Shown here one piece after another: positions 46,601-55,890 of a stretch of 64,000 nt of DNA. A program made the position numbers and the translations under genes. The DNA lies in contig NC_092583.1 in assembly GCF_037975245.1 (NCBI RefSeq), forward strand, positions 6,297,264 through 6,361,263, in the 5' to 3' direction. Under the pieces are notes generated by a model. It was not told where the DNA came from. It did not search any database and worked only from the letters and a program-made list of their open reading frames with translations. Source of the stretch: Apostichopus japonicus. Its lineage: Eukaryota; Echinodermata; Holothuroidea; Aspidochirotida; Stichopodidae. Position 1 is the stretch's first letter, and every line of letters starts with the position of its first letter.

Positions 46601-49600
46601 AAGGCGATATTTCATTAGATAAGTGTTTCAAATGAGAAGCATTTAATCCCTTAATCACTTACTGTTGCTTACATATATTGATATGATCTTTTTTCCCTAC
46701 AGAGGAGCCGACCAAAGAGATACTCTTCACAGAGGCAGCGAGGTCAAGACCAATCTTCATCAAATGGTTCACAGTATTATAGGGAGGGTAAGTCTGGAAT
46801 CGTCATATTAAATGCAACAACTATAATTTTCTAATCAAATTTTACAACCAAGAAGGGTCATAAGTAAATGTTTACTGATTGCCACTTTTCTTATTCCTAG
46901 CTTTTTAATATTCTTCGTAGAAACTACTATTTTTCTGGTATGCCTCCATTAAAATCACTAGTAATTTACAGTAGGCTAGTGAAATGTACCTGGTTTTGGA
47001 ATAAAATCATCCTATGAAGTCTGTACTGGTTGTGCTATCCTTTTGTGTTCGAGCGATTATATGATAATTGGTTATTACCTATTACCGATTAGAACTTCAT
47101 GTGACAATCGGGCCCATTACCGATTATTTCATCATTTTCGTGGAACTGGCCTAATATATGATTAAGTGTTATGCATGATTACCAACTTCTAGGCCAATGC
47201 AATCAAAGATGTAAATGCACGACTTAATGTTTCCCACTTAAGCAAATAAAGAAAATTGTGATAGATACATAGGGCGCTGTACATTTATAACGATGAGTCA
47301 CAATATTGCATTCCCACCAGAGAAACAAATGTTTTGCATCTTTAACTGTTTGCTTTGCTTAACATATTTGTAGGTATGCAGTCTCAGTCTCCCATCAGTA
47401 AAGCTGAGGGTAGTGGTTCCCATGGCAATGTGTCTCAGAGGAGCTCTTCACAGAGAGGTCCTGCCCAGACATCTGTTGGCAGACAAGCACCTTCATCTCA
47501 TACCAGTCAAGGTAACTAGTTATCTTTCCCTGCTGCTGCTGCTGCCACCGGTTGTAATAGAAAGTACAGTCATAAAAAGATATGCCCTTCTCCTAACTTC
47601 CTTACTGATGAGTGGTCTTGAAAACCACTTCATGTAACAGGGATATTTAGGTGCTCAGGTTACCTGGTGAAAATGTTGAGAATTATCAAGAGAAAGCCTT
47701 TAAGGTGTTTAAAACACTAAGTTTAATGTGTCACTTCTAAAATATGTTGCAAAAGATCTCTTCTTCAATAATTATGAACGAAATTGTGTCAAAGACTGCA
47801 GCTTGTCAACTTTAGTGGAACTAGATAGGACCGATATGTCAGCACCCTATGTTGTTTATTGGCATGGAGCTTGTCAACTTTAGTGGAACTAGATAGGACC
47901 GATATGTCAGCACCCTATGTTGATTATGGGCATGGAGCTTGTCAACTTTAGTGGAACTAGATAGGACCGATATGTCAGCACCCTATGTTGATTATGGGCA
48001 TGGAGCTTGTCAACTTTAGTGGAACTAGATAGGACCGATATGACAGCACCCTATGTTGTTTATGGGCATGGAGCTTGTCAACTTTAGTGGAACTAGATAG
48101 GACCGATATGTCAGCACCCTATGTTGTTTATGGGCATGGAGCTTGTCAACTTTAGTGGAACTAGATAGAACCGATATGTCAGCACCCTATGTTGATTATG
48201 GGCATGGAGCTTGTCAACTTTAGTGGAACTAGATAGGACCGATATGACAGCCCCCTATGTTGTTTATGGGCATGGTTGGAGGGCACCATTGAAGAACATA
48301 AACTACAGTGAGGAGTCATTACTGGGTTGTAAAATAAAGGCATCACATCACATATAATGAAGAAGTTCAGGTTTGTAGGTTATTTTACTGGGATTGATAT
48401 CATCTCTGTAGGTTTGCAGTCCTCGATTCCTCCAAATCTACAGAACCTCCTGCAGCAGGGTATGATGTTGCCTCCTGATGGGACGGTGCCTCATGGTAAG
48501 TAACTCATATTGTATGTGTGTGTGCCACAGTGGGGGTTGAGAGGCTGAAAATGTAAACAACTTTTGAGCACATAAAGAAGTTTCTTGCTAGAATGACAAC
48601 AAAATCTTTGACCTCAGGAAAACAGTAACTACATTGTTATGTAAGGTAATTCCAGCATGTCTCAGGGAGACCTCAGGAAAACAAGTCCAGCAACTATTCA
48701 GCAATGCCTTTATTTCATTCAGTAAATACATTGTTATGTAAGGTAATTCCAGCATGTCTCAGGGAGACCTCAGGAAAACAAGTCCTGTGTCAGCAACTAT
48801 TCAGCAATGTCTTTATTTCATTCAGTAAATACATTGTTATGTAAGGTAATTCCAGCATGTCTCAGGGAGACCTCAGGAAAACAAGTCCTGTGTCTAGCAA
48901 CTATTCAGCAATGTCTTTATTTCATTCTGTAAATACATTATTATGTAAGGTAATTCCAGCATGTCTCAGGGAGACCTCAGGAAAACAAGTCCTGTGTCTA
49001 GCAACTATTCAGCAATGCCTTTATTTCATTCAGTAAATACATTGTTATGTAAGGTAATTCCAGCATGTCTCAGGGAGACCTCAGGAAAACAAGTCCTGTG
49101 TCTAGCAACTATTCAGCAATGTCTTTATTTCATTCAGTAAATACATTATTATGTAAGGTAATTCCAGCATGTCTCAGGGAGACCTCAGGAAAACAAGTCC
49201 TGTGTCTAGCAACTATTCAGCAATGCCTTTATTTCATTCAGTAAATACATTGTTATGTAAGGTAATTCCAGCATGTCTCAGGGAGACCTCAGGAAAACAA
49301 GTCCTGTGTCTAGCAACTATTCAGCAATGTCTTTATTTCATTCAGTAAATACATTGCTATGTAAGGTAATTCCAGCATGTCTCAGGGAGACCTCAGGAAA
49401 ACAAGTCCTGTGTCTAGCAACTATTCAGCAATGTCTTTATTTCATTCAGTAAATACATTGTTATGTAAGGTAATTCCAGCATGTCAGTATTACATTTTGC
49501 AGCAAAATATGATGAGTTTAGCTATCTGTTTGAAGATGTATCAGTTGCACTTGTTGTGCAGTGCTGTTTTTTACAAGAAGGCTTTTACTGAAGTTTCATA

Positions 49601-51412
49601 CATTAGTGCTCAGTTGCCTATACATGGTAGTCATCCTTCTATTATAATGACTCTGTAATACATAACTTGTTTCTTATTGTTAAGTATGGTAATGTTCACC
49701 CTACTGATCCCTATGGTGTACTCCATCCTTTTTTTGGGGGCTCGTGTGACTAAACCTTACAAGGTAAAGAGCCCTGCAAAACAATATGTAATCAACTAAC
49801 ATATAAATATAAATCTTGTATATTTATCTATAGATGTTCTTTGAGAACTGTAGAATCAGGGTAGTATTTAAGTTGCACATGCTAAATTTGTCTGTTCTGT
49901 CTTTGACCTCTACCGATAGTAAATTTTTTTGTTTTATGCAGGTGTGAGACCCCCGCATTTACCAAGTCCAGCATTTTTCCAGCAACATCAAGGAAATATA
50001 CCACCTCCTTACTATGTAGGACCAATGGTCAATTATGGTACACCGCAGTACCCAATGGGAGCACCTCTTCAATTTCAACACTTTTCAATGGTGAGGAATG
50101 AAAAACTGCTAGCTATCATTTAGGTGTTGGATTTTGCATCTTTAAATTGAGTTATGTTGCCAAAGTCTGTGAATAAGGGGTTAATCAACGGTCTAGCGTG
50201 CGTTACTCACAGGATTAATGCACGATCGGGGGATAATGCAAGCGATGCACGAGGGCGGAGCCCGAGTGCATGCAGCGATAGCATTAACACCCGGAGTGCA
50301 TTAATCATGTGAGTAACGCACGCTAGACCGTTGATTAACCCCGTTCATTCATACACTACCATTTGTGTGGGGGAAAAATCATAAAACAAAACATTTTTGG
50401 TTACATATAACCAAAGATTTATTAAAGTGATGCCCCGTAATTTTACCGTGCGTTACTCACAGGATTAACCACGGTCAGCTGACCTGAATGGACCAATAGG
50501 ATTTAGGAATCTTTACTAAGTATGAATGAACTTAAATTTAACTTAAAAGTAAGGACACAATTGGATGCATCAAGTTAAGAATGGTAATATAGTCAAGACA
50601 CTACAGTATGCTACTGTGTTTCATAATTACTGTAGGAACACAAACATTTCGTAATGTTGATTCATTGCCTAGCTTTATAACAAGATATTTTCTTTCATTT
50701 GATATTACAATTGGTGCAGAAGACTACAATCTCATTTATAAATATTTAGTTTAAACAACAAATAAGTGTCTTGAGTTTAGTTTTAAACTATATTTGTGTC
50801 ATATTCTCAACTGTGATGATAGATCTTGGAATCTCTTGCTAAATTGTAATGCCTTTTGTAGGAAGCTTGCACATAGGATATAGATATGTTACCTGAGTAA
50901 AAGATGTTTTGGATATTTTGACAGGAGAGAATTTATACAAAAACAGTCTTCGTAAATTAGTGTTTGAAGGTTTAATGGATGTCAAGAGTGATCTCATCTG
51001 GGCTAACAATTTTGAGTTATAAATTCAATGAGGAAAGTCTATTGATATGCAGCAGTAAAGTCCTCATTATGTTTCTGGTATATACTTTATCTTGGCACCT
51101 GTAAAGTGCATTGAGTAAGCTGTTAAGGTTGGATTCTGTGCTATATAAGCCTCCTACATTATCATGTAAAATTGTTTGCAGGGCATGCCACCACCAGCAG
51201 CTCAGCCAGCTGTTCCTCCTGCCCCTGCTCCACCTCCTCAAAGCCCTGCTGGACCACCACCATCCTCCTCCCAGAATCCATCTGTGCAGCAAGTAGGAGG
51301 TGTGACATATTACTCACCCATGCAGCAACCACTACAGATCAGACATCCACCTCCAAAGAGGCAGTCAAAACCCCTCACCATTGAATCTCCTCCAGAAGTC
51401 CACCTACGTTAA
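29917..51412 (+). CDS. CASC3: CASC3 / MLN51 / Barentsz, exon junction complex core protein, complete CDS
   Basis: CASC3 clamps RNA-bound eIF4A3 in the exon junction complex and works in nonsense-mediated decay, mRNA export and localisation. Exons: 29917-30006, 35503-35568, 37057-37237, 38323-38621, 39253-39380, 41175-41408, 41711-42546, 46222-46268, 46703-46787, 47374-47511, 48412-48495, 49942-50090, 51182-51412. They total 2568 nt, exactly 855 codons plus TAA, with correct splice sites at every junction. Matches to human CASC3: DYESAED, LDDDEDLKNPAYIPRRG, RRLWKEDG, HDKFDEEEQGPKS, HGFDVRDP, KRYSSQRQR, GGVTYYSPMQQ and the C-terminal PPPKR...LTIESPPEV. Order: acidic N terminus with a pentapeptide repeat (133-182), eIF4A3-binding SELOR/Btz domain (about 213-300), RG-rich segment, disordered charged middle, Pro-rich tail. 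The start ATG follows an in-frame TAA. Human CASC3 is about 703 residues; the excess lies in the acidic and middle regions. Confidence 0.97.
30292..32565. mobile_element. Non-autonomous DNA transposon with 28-bp TIRs and 9-bp target duplication
   Basis: The left end GGTTTCAGTTGTTTTCCGCA continues TACGTTAC. The right end, inverted, reads GGGTACCGTTATTTTCCGCA then CACGTTAC; about 22 of 28 positions agree. The direct repeat GTCTTAGCC flanks the element at 30283-30291 and 32566-32574. Motifs GTTTTCCGC and GCGGAAAACACCG recur near both ends. Subterminal segments GATTGTCTGGTGG (near 30730) and its complement (near 32220) are also inverted. The 2274 bp include the later 629-bp insertion at 30942-31570. 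Nine-bp duplication suggests a Mutator-like family, without a visible transposase. Confidence 0.85.
30942..31570. mobile_element. hAT-type element nested in the larger transposon
   Basis: The ends TAGGGATGCACCGGAT and ATCCGGTGCATCCCTA are exact inverted repeats. They are flanked by the 8-bp direct repeat ACTTGAAG at 30934-30941 and 31571-31578, the duplication size of hAT transposons. The interior is 629 bp, has no transposase, and carries many copies of CCGGCCGGAACCGGAT near both ends. Its position inside the 30292-32565 element shows that it inserted later. Confidence 0.93.
32600..33155. mobile_element. Probable MITE with short terminal inverted repeats
   Basis: GGCTTCATAATTGACGCAC at the left matches the inverted right end GGGCTCATAATTGACACAC with few differences. 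The distance is 556 bp and there is no coding capacity. I cannot see a clear target duplication, so the exact ends and family are uncertain. Confidence 0.55.
34038..34971. mobile_element. hAT-type MITE with 8-bp target duplication
   Basis: The left end TAGTGCTGAAAGT pairs with the inverted right end TAATGCCGATAGT. Just inside lie inverted segments GTCGATTAATCGC...TCGCGATTAC and their complements. The direct repeat GGCAAGAC flanks the element at 34030-34037 and 34972-34979, as in hAT transposition. The element is 934 bp, AT-rich and non-coding. Confidence 0.9.
35569..37056. other. CASC3 intron 2 with two units of a dispersed repeat
   Basis: Segments near 36045-36115 and 36345-36410 share ACACGATATCT, AACA/CACAAGTTGAATCAAT and TACTTGGTAGGT-GATGCCC. 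Related sequence occurs in the intron 7 array (CACGATAACTCAACAAGG near 43660 and 45740, followed by CTTGGTG-GTGGGTGGCCCATAG), so this is a dispersed family rather than a local duplication. Confidence 0.7.
37238..38322. other. CASC3 intron 3, nothing recognised
   Basis: About 1.1 kb of AT-rich sequence without repeats or ORFs that I can name. Confidence 0.6.
38323..38621 (+). CDS. CASC3: CASC3 exon 4, acidic exon with pentapeptide repeat
   Basis: Encodes residues 113-212. After EHKEESLVENQEIQSQPDVN come nine VEGED units and one VEGGD, then VEDAEDGDEQSENEETDD. Human CASC3 also has a Glu/Asp-rich stretch before the eIF4A3-binding domain, but I do not recall this pentapeptide there. The exon joins in phase to the LDDDED exon at 39253. 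Confidence 0.95.
38382..38531 (+). repeat. In-frame 15-bp minisatellite, ten copies
   Basis: The unit GTTGAAGGTGAAGAT is repeated ten times head to tail with only one substitution, in the last copy. The near identity of synonymous positions shows recent expansion. Because 15 is a multiple of three, gains or losses keep the CASC3 frame. Confidence 0.97.
38622..39252. other. CASC3 intron 4, nothing recognised
   Basis: A 631-bp AT-rich intron without features I can name. Confidence 0.6.
39253..39380 (+). CDS. CASC3: CASC3 exon 5, first half of the SELOR/Btz domain
   Basis: Encodes EEPAEGEVELDDDEDLKN then PAYIPRRGAYYQHDVRND, residues 213-254, the most conserved part of the family. In the known EJC structure this N-terminal stretch wraps eIF4A3 and an aromatic residue contacts RNA. 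The exon ends after two bases of an Arg codon and joins 41175 in phase. Confidence 0.96.
39381..41174. other. CASC3 intron 5 with dispersed-repeat sequence
   Basis: Two stretches share GTTGATACTTGGCACAAT with a following CAGTGATGG (near 39650-39680 and 39935-39970). Phrases such as GATAACTCAAAAA, GGTCAAAAGTCATTGGTGG and TCAAAGTCTG (40190-40330) resemble the GGTCA-rich family of intron 7. No ORF is convincing. Confidence 0.6.
41175..41408 (+). CDS. CASC3: CASC3 exon 6, second half of the SELOR/Btz domain and RG-rich segment
   Basis: Encodes QKRDRRLWKEDGNKWLHDK, FDEEEQGPKSCYELMNYHGF, DVRDP and then an RG-rich run (RRGRGRGTRGGGRRPDG). The first part matches human RQRKLWKDEGRWEHDKF, EDEQAPKSRQEL and YGYDIR. 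The RG-rich part has no close match in the human protein as I recall it and could bind RNA or be arginine-methylated. Confidence 0.95.
41711..42546 (+). CDS. CASC3: CASC3 exon 7, large disordered middle
   Basis: An 836-nt exon encoding residues 333-611. It begins RGRRLQEPLVEDGGGGGDQR, continues through EQDFPELPSVGDGD and many Glu, Ser, Arg and Gln residues, and ends DQEEEDGDTLPE. The FPELPS segment resembles short linear motifs of RNA-regulatory proteins. Conservation with vertebrates is low, but the frame is open throughout and the phases fit both neighbours. Confidence 0.92.
42547..46221. repeat. CASC3 intron 7 with about 400-bp tandem units rich in AGGTCA direct repeats
   Basis: From about 43650 to 46020 the intron is built of diverged units. 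Two clear successive units are offset by 399-400 bp (44861 and 45261; 44981 and 45380). AGGTCA-CCAA/ATCA-like 4-bp spaced direct repeats begin at 43761, 43909, 44566, 44861 and 45261. The opposite orientation, TGACCT-CTGG-TGACCT, occurs at 44046, 44999 and 45398. TGACCC-T-TGACCT (1-bp spacing) occurs at 44028, 44981 and 45380. The left part of the intron (42547-43600) shows nothing special except a G-rich stretch near 43371-43400. Confidence 0.85.
43605..43644. repeat. (GT)20 microsatellite
   Basis: Twenty uninterrupted GT dinucleotides in CASC3 intron 7, just upstream of the AGGTCA-rich units. Confidence 0.97.
47512..48411. repeat. 68-bp minisatellite, seven copies, in CASC3 intron 10
   Basis: Units beginning GCTTGTCAACTTTAGTGGAA start at 47801, 47869, 47937, 48005, 48073, 48141 and 48209, an exact 68-bp period, ending near 48275. 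Copies differ by a few substitutions (TGTTGTTTATTGG or TGTTGATTATGGG). The rest of the intron is unremarkable. Confidence 0.96.
48496..49941. repeat. 104-bp minisatellite, about eight copies, in CASC3 intron 11
   Basis: Units marked by ACATTGTTATGTAAGG start at 48631, 48728, 48831, 48935, 49039, 49143, 49247, 49351 and 49455 (last truncated at about 49485). The first unit is 97 bp because it lacks a CTGTGTC segment; the others are 103-104 bp. Alternating variants (AATGCC/AATGTC, TTGTTA/TTATTA) hint at expansion of a two-unit block. Confidence 0.95.
50091..51181. other. CASC3 intron 12 with hairpin repeat copy 2
   Basis: Contains the two-part hairpin repeat at 50172-50531, starting only 82 bp after the end of exon 12. 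The remaining 650 bp are AT-rich and unremarkable. Confidence 0.7.
50172..50531. mobile_element. Two-part hairpin repeat, copy 2
   Basis: Near-identical to 24807-25157 in the same orientation. The hairpin part is 50177-50342, followed by the part bounded by GTTCATTCATAC and GTATGAATGAAC, ending at 50531. A few substitutions and a small insertion (AACATTTTTGG near 50390) separate the copies. Flanking sequences differ, so the copies arose by transposition or similar dispersal, not by segmental duplication. Confidence 0.88.
51182..51412 (+). CDS. CASC3: CASC3 last coding exon, Pro-rich C terminus
   Basis: Encodes GMPPPAAQPAVPPAPAPPPQ and then VGGVTYYSPMQQP, PPPKRQSKPLTIESPPEV, HLR and TAA. Human CASC3 ends GGVTYYNPAQQQ...PPRRTPQPVTIKPPPPEV, which fixes the identity of the C terminus. 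The stop lies at 51410-51412 and a GT donor begins two nt later, at 51415. Confidence 0.96.
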   Translation, partial: GMPPPAAQPAVPPAPAPPPQSPAGPPPSSSQNPSVQQVGGVTYYSPMQQPLQIRHPPPKRQSKPLTIESPPEVHLR

Positions 51413-54400
51413 GGTTAGTAACACACATCATGACTATACCTGAGAGGACTTATATCTCATATTTTACCATATTGTTTGCAATAGACAAAGACATGCATGT
51501 ATAAGTACTGCTCTACTGAGTTATCTCATTGGTTGCAATTAAGTTGTTCAATATGTACTGACATATTAGATTTTACCTACATTGATATGTTTAAGTTGCA
51601 ATTGAGGGTTTTGTATGACTCAAAAGTTCCAAAATCATACTGTTTTCTAAAATTAATGTCTGTATTATGGTGAATTTTTTATAAACTGAAATAAGCAAAC
51701 ATTGATAATTGTTTTGCAGGTTCAATTGGCTTTCATGGTGGAGTACTTTTCTGACAGTACTGGGATACTATACTAGTGAAGGTATTACATGAAGGCTTAT
51801 CTGATGGCAGATCTGTGGGTATGCTGCCATTATTACACCTCAGTAGTATACAGTTTATCGTCATCCATACTAATAATTATCTCAATAATTACTACATACT
51901 GAGATATGTTGTGTTTGAACCAACATCATTCTTGGTTTTTCTGCAAGAGCTCTTGAGCAATTCTTGTGAAATTTCATGGAATTGTTTTCAAAAGTCACAA
52001 AATCATACCAGGGACAAATATGATGCTGCCTTTGCTCCATAGTCAAATTTGGTGCACTCTTGAATGGAAATTTGTTGCAGTACATGCTCATAACAGTGTC
52101 ATTCCACACGATATAATATCATTGGTGTGAGATCATTGGATCCCTCTCTCAAATCACACTGCAATGTACTCTACACCGAGGACTGTTTTTGTTGTTTCTG
52201 ACTTTCAAGGTAATCTGGCGGCATTGTCCTTTAGTGTTATTTGGTATTGTCTTTGTAACTTGTATGGTAAGATCCGTGCATAATAACAATCAAGAAACAT
52301 GCCTTATATAACATCCTACAATACCTTTCTTAATCTGATACATCAAAGAACAAACACAGCAGCATTAGTAGAAGTATTGAGTTTCTGCAGCATTGCCTCT
52401 CAAGTAGTACTATCAATGTATAATTAAACCTGAGTTAATACTACTAGTGGTATCGTTGTATGGTGAATTAGATTGATCATATATCAGCACAGAATAGTTC
52501 AAAACTGGTTAGCATAGGTGATTAGAAGTGTCATTTGAGATTCAGTTTTACCATATGTTTCTTATAATTTAAGTTTATTAAGGCAAATACACCAATTGTT
52601 TGCATTTTGTGATAGCTCTTTCATAGTCAGAGAAATACATTTTAGGTGAGATAATTAATCATTGGAAGCGACATTAAAGACATTTGAAGGATTGTGTTAG
52701 TATTAAATATGTTTAATTGACAATGTTTTATGTTCTAGAAGCAAGATATATAGTTCTTTTCTAACTTGTAAATTTATATTTAAATATGACATTTATAGGA
52801 CAATATTTAAAGGACAATAATTTGAACCATTTTGTTGAAGATATTAAAATTGTTTTTATTTAGTTCTTTGCTGTCATTTGAAAACAACTTTAGTCAACAC
52901 AGAAAACAAACCAAAAATTAAAAAGACAACCTATAAGAAAGGAAAGTAAAAGTGATGTTGTTGCTATGTAGATATTCAGACATGCAAAGGGCTTGCTCAA
53001 ATTGCATTTAACAGAAATTAATGTAACCTGATGTCATTATGATTGTTAGGCAATATTAAAAGAAGTCACAAGATTGTTGGTGTTTATTTGGTTTCCACTT
53101 CCCTGAGTTTTTGACAACATATTAGTGTGATATGTGATAGTCAAGAAAAGAAAGAAAGAATAAGCCCAACTTGAAGAATGCTAGTAATGGATCATGTGTG
53201 TGTGTGTGAAGGGGAGGGGGGGAGGTGGGGGATGCATATTACGAATGGTAGAAAAATGAAATGATACTTTACTATTTTGTTGCTTCAGAGGAGCTAACCT
53301 ATGGACTGCCTGTTATACTAAGTAGTTTTACCTCCCTTGTTATGATGCTTAATTGTCTTTTCTCTAAATTGCATGGACATACAAAATGGATAGATAGCAG
53401 TGGTTTCTAACAATCTCCAACATCTCAGAATAAATGTGTGTCTACATTCATCCTGTTATGGGCAAAGGTAACACTACATCATTTGATGCTGGCTTAATTC
53501 ATATACAATATCTGTTAGCAATGAAAACTCCAGAGTATTTTAAGGTGTTTTATTTTGTTTCAATGTAGAACTCCATAATGAATTTCTTCATTTTCTTGAC
53601 TTTCTTGCTTCATATCCAATTACAGAGTATACTAAGCTCTGGATAGTGGTAATCTGGTGCATAATTAGGATTGCAGAATGTATGTGAGAAATGTAAAAGA
53701 AGTATATAATGACTGCTTTGTTGTTCTGTAGGTGTAAACAGTTATTTCAGATCCTGCTGTCAGACATTTGATTTTTGTAATGTAATCATTATTTTGTAAG
53801 GTGCTCAGATGATGTGATTTTATTCAATGCCCTCAAACCAGAGTTGTAGCATGTGACTCATTTTAAGATCAAGTTTAAGCCATTCATTTTCCTAACTTGA
53901 ATCGAGTCTGTATATCACTGCATCATCTCTGCATAGTAAACTAACAAAATAAATGACACAAACAGGTTTGGTATGATAGAAAGGAACCACTTTATTATGA
54001 CCATATTAGTTATTTACAGATGTTCATCATATGAAGGATGTATTATTATTATTATTATGTAATACTGGTGAGCAGATGGAATCTTACCAGGTCATCAGAT
54101 GAGGAGGAGGGTTGTATGCCATGCTAGTGATATTAACTACTAGTTTCAGAAACCAAACTATAGATAGGAAATATAAACAAAAAACCTCTCAGTAACTTGA
54201 CATTAAAATATCACACTGTATCGACATACTAATGGAACATGCATCAACTATGAAATACCTTGATTTGTTGCTAAGGGTATATATCAATTTGTTATTGGAT
54301 ATCTTAAAAACCACTATCAAGCAAGTTATAAGGGAATATATAATCAGTAATAACCCATCTGAGCCAAATTAAACACAGGAGGCAGCAAAAATCTACGAAG

Positions 54401-54700
54401 CAATAGATATACAGTAGCAACATCATGCAATAGCCAGAAATGATTACAAATACTGGACTGACGTTTACATAATGCCCAAACGTCAACAGTGACAGGGTTA
54501 TATCTTCAAGTAAAAGTGGCAGTGGTTATCTGTCATTACACTCATTGAAATATGACTCATCTTATATTCGAAATTAACGGTTTTTTGTTCATTTACTAAT
54601 TTTTAGTTGTTGGCAATATTGATATTTAAAGTGAAAACTTTTGCAGTTGATCTTTAAATAAAAGTTGAAAGAAAATCAGTTACTAGTGTTGTATTTACTT
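51413..54700 (+). other. CASC3 3' UTR and convergent spacer
   Basis: A 3' UTR intron probably spans 51415-51719 (AAG then GTTAGT; TTTTGCAG then GTTCAATT). The UTR then runs on without obvious end. AATAAA hexamers at 53429-53434 and 53948-53953 and near 54657 are candidate polyadenylation signals; I cannot choose among them. A G-rich tract lies near 53210-53232. No ORF is convincing. Confidence 0.55.
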
Positions 54701-55684
54701 TTTTCTACGTTTCTTTGCTCTTTAATAAGAATGAGAGTGCGGGTTCTTTATATTTATAATCTACAAGGCATTTGTGTCAGAGAACCATTCAGCTCTCTGC
54801 AGATACGTCTCGAGAATAAATTCAATTGTTGAATATTCCAATGTGTTGATTGCAAGTCTGCAGTTATCACCATTATACATACCCATTGAAACATCTTGTC
54901 TTAATCTGAAGAACCCTGGAGATGTGGGTTAAAATTCATTCATTCAGTTCACAATTGAAATTGGTTTATATTCACCAGGTTACTCACATCTTTAAAATGT
55001 CTGGATTATTTATAAAAATAAAAAGAAACATTTGTTATTTATATGCGTAGTGATACATCATTCTACAATGATGAATAGATTGCTGTTTGATGCTGACTAT
55101 TTGCCATGTTAATCCTAACTTGTGCTCAACTTTGGGTTAATACTCTGATCATCTTGATTCCTCCACAGATGTTCTTTTCTTCATAGTCCTGCCAAATATT
55201 TCATCTTTTCTATTTTAGTTATTTATTTATTAACAATTTTTTTGTGTAGTAAATTATAATATTGAAAATTGGATAGGCATACTAAAAAACATTCTACGGT
55301 TCGTATTAGTTATTTGAATAATAATGAAGACATCGGTTGAATGGGGTCTACTGCAAACCACTGCTTTTTTGTTGCATCCGACAAATTAAGCCATACAACT
55401 ACCAACGCATTCCTTGATAGCATTACATGGTTGGTAATTTGGTATCCAGTTCCTCGTTAACCGGGAAAGGGAAGCGATTTAAAAAAGAAAATGAACTAGT
55501 TTTGTCAACACCTTACTGTAATAACTAAGGATCGTTTTGCGCAATGCTTGCATGCTGTCCTCTCTACATGGCGGTGTGTGCCCTTTGATCGTTAGACTCT
55601 TCTCAAATCTGATTGCACAAATTAACAAAATGCTGACATGCATCTAACATGTGCGTCGCCAACTGATTATATTCCAGTGTGTGC
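54701..55684 (-). other. Probable PDE1 3' UTR and spacer
   Basis: Minus-strand sequence downstream of the PDE1 stop codon. On that strand AATAAA occurs near 55222-55231 (ATTTATTTATT on the plus strand) and could end the PDE1 transcript about 460 bp past its stop. Nothing else is recognised. Confidence 0.45.
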
Positions 55685-55890
55685 TTATGTCTTATCTGCG
55701 CGCTCTGTTTTACCCTTCGTAGCATTACTCATGTCTCCATTAGCGGTCCCCTTGTCACTGTTGTGTGCCTCGGGTTTATTGCCTTGATCAATGGAAGCCT
55801 GTTGTGACACAGATATATGGTCCTCTTGTACTTCATTGAAGTCTGGTGGCTCTTCTAAAATGTGTTCAAAAACAAGGGTTCCTCTCACCT
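55685..55890 (-). CDS. PDE1: PDE1 last coding exon, acidic C terminus
   Basis: Encodes EVRGTLVFEHILEEPPDFNE then VQEDHISVSQQASIDQG and a charged end KTERADKT before TAA. It joins the previous exon in phase 1 across a 3.0-kb intron full of repeats. It is not alignable with vertebrate PDE1 ends, so its inclusion rests on splice phase and the open frame. Confidence 0.75.

Noticed and set aside
47030-47130. CGATTA-containing inverted segments like those in the 34038-34971 element
   Set aside because: I could not find paired ends or a target duplication, so a mobile element is not supported.
48631-49485. Regularly repeated 104-bp units resembling an array with spacers
   Set aside because: The whole unit repeats, with no variable spacers, and the setting is an animal intron; it is a minisatellite, not CRISPR.
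51017-51384. Alternative ORFs in other frames over the Pro-rich CASC3 exon
   Set aside because: Low-complexity Pro codons leave other frames open; only the GMPPPAAQ frame continues to the conserved C terminus.
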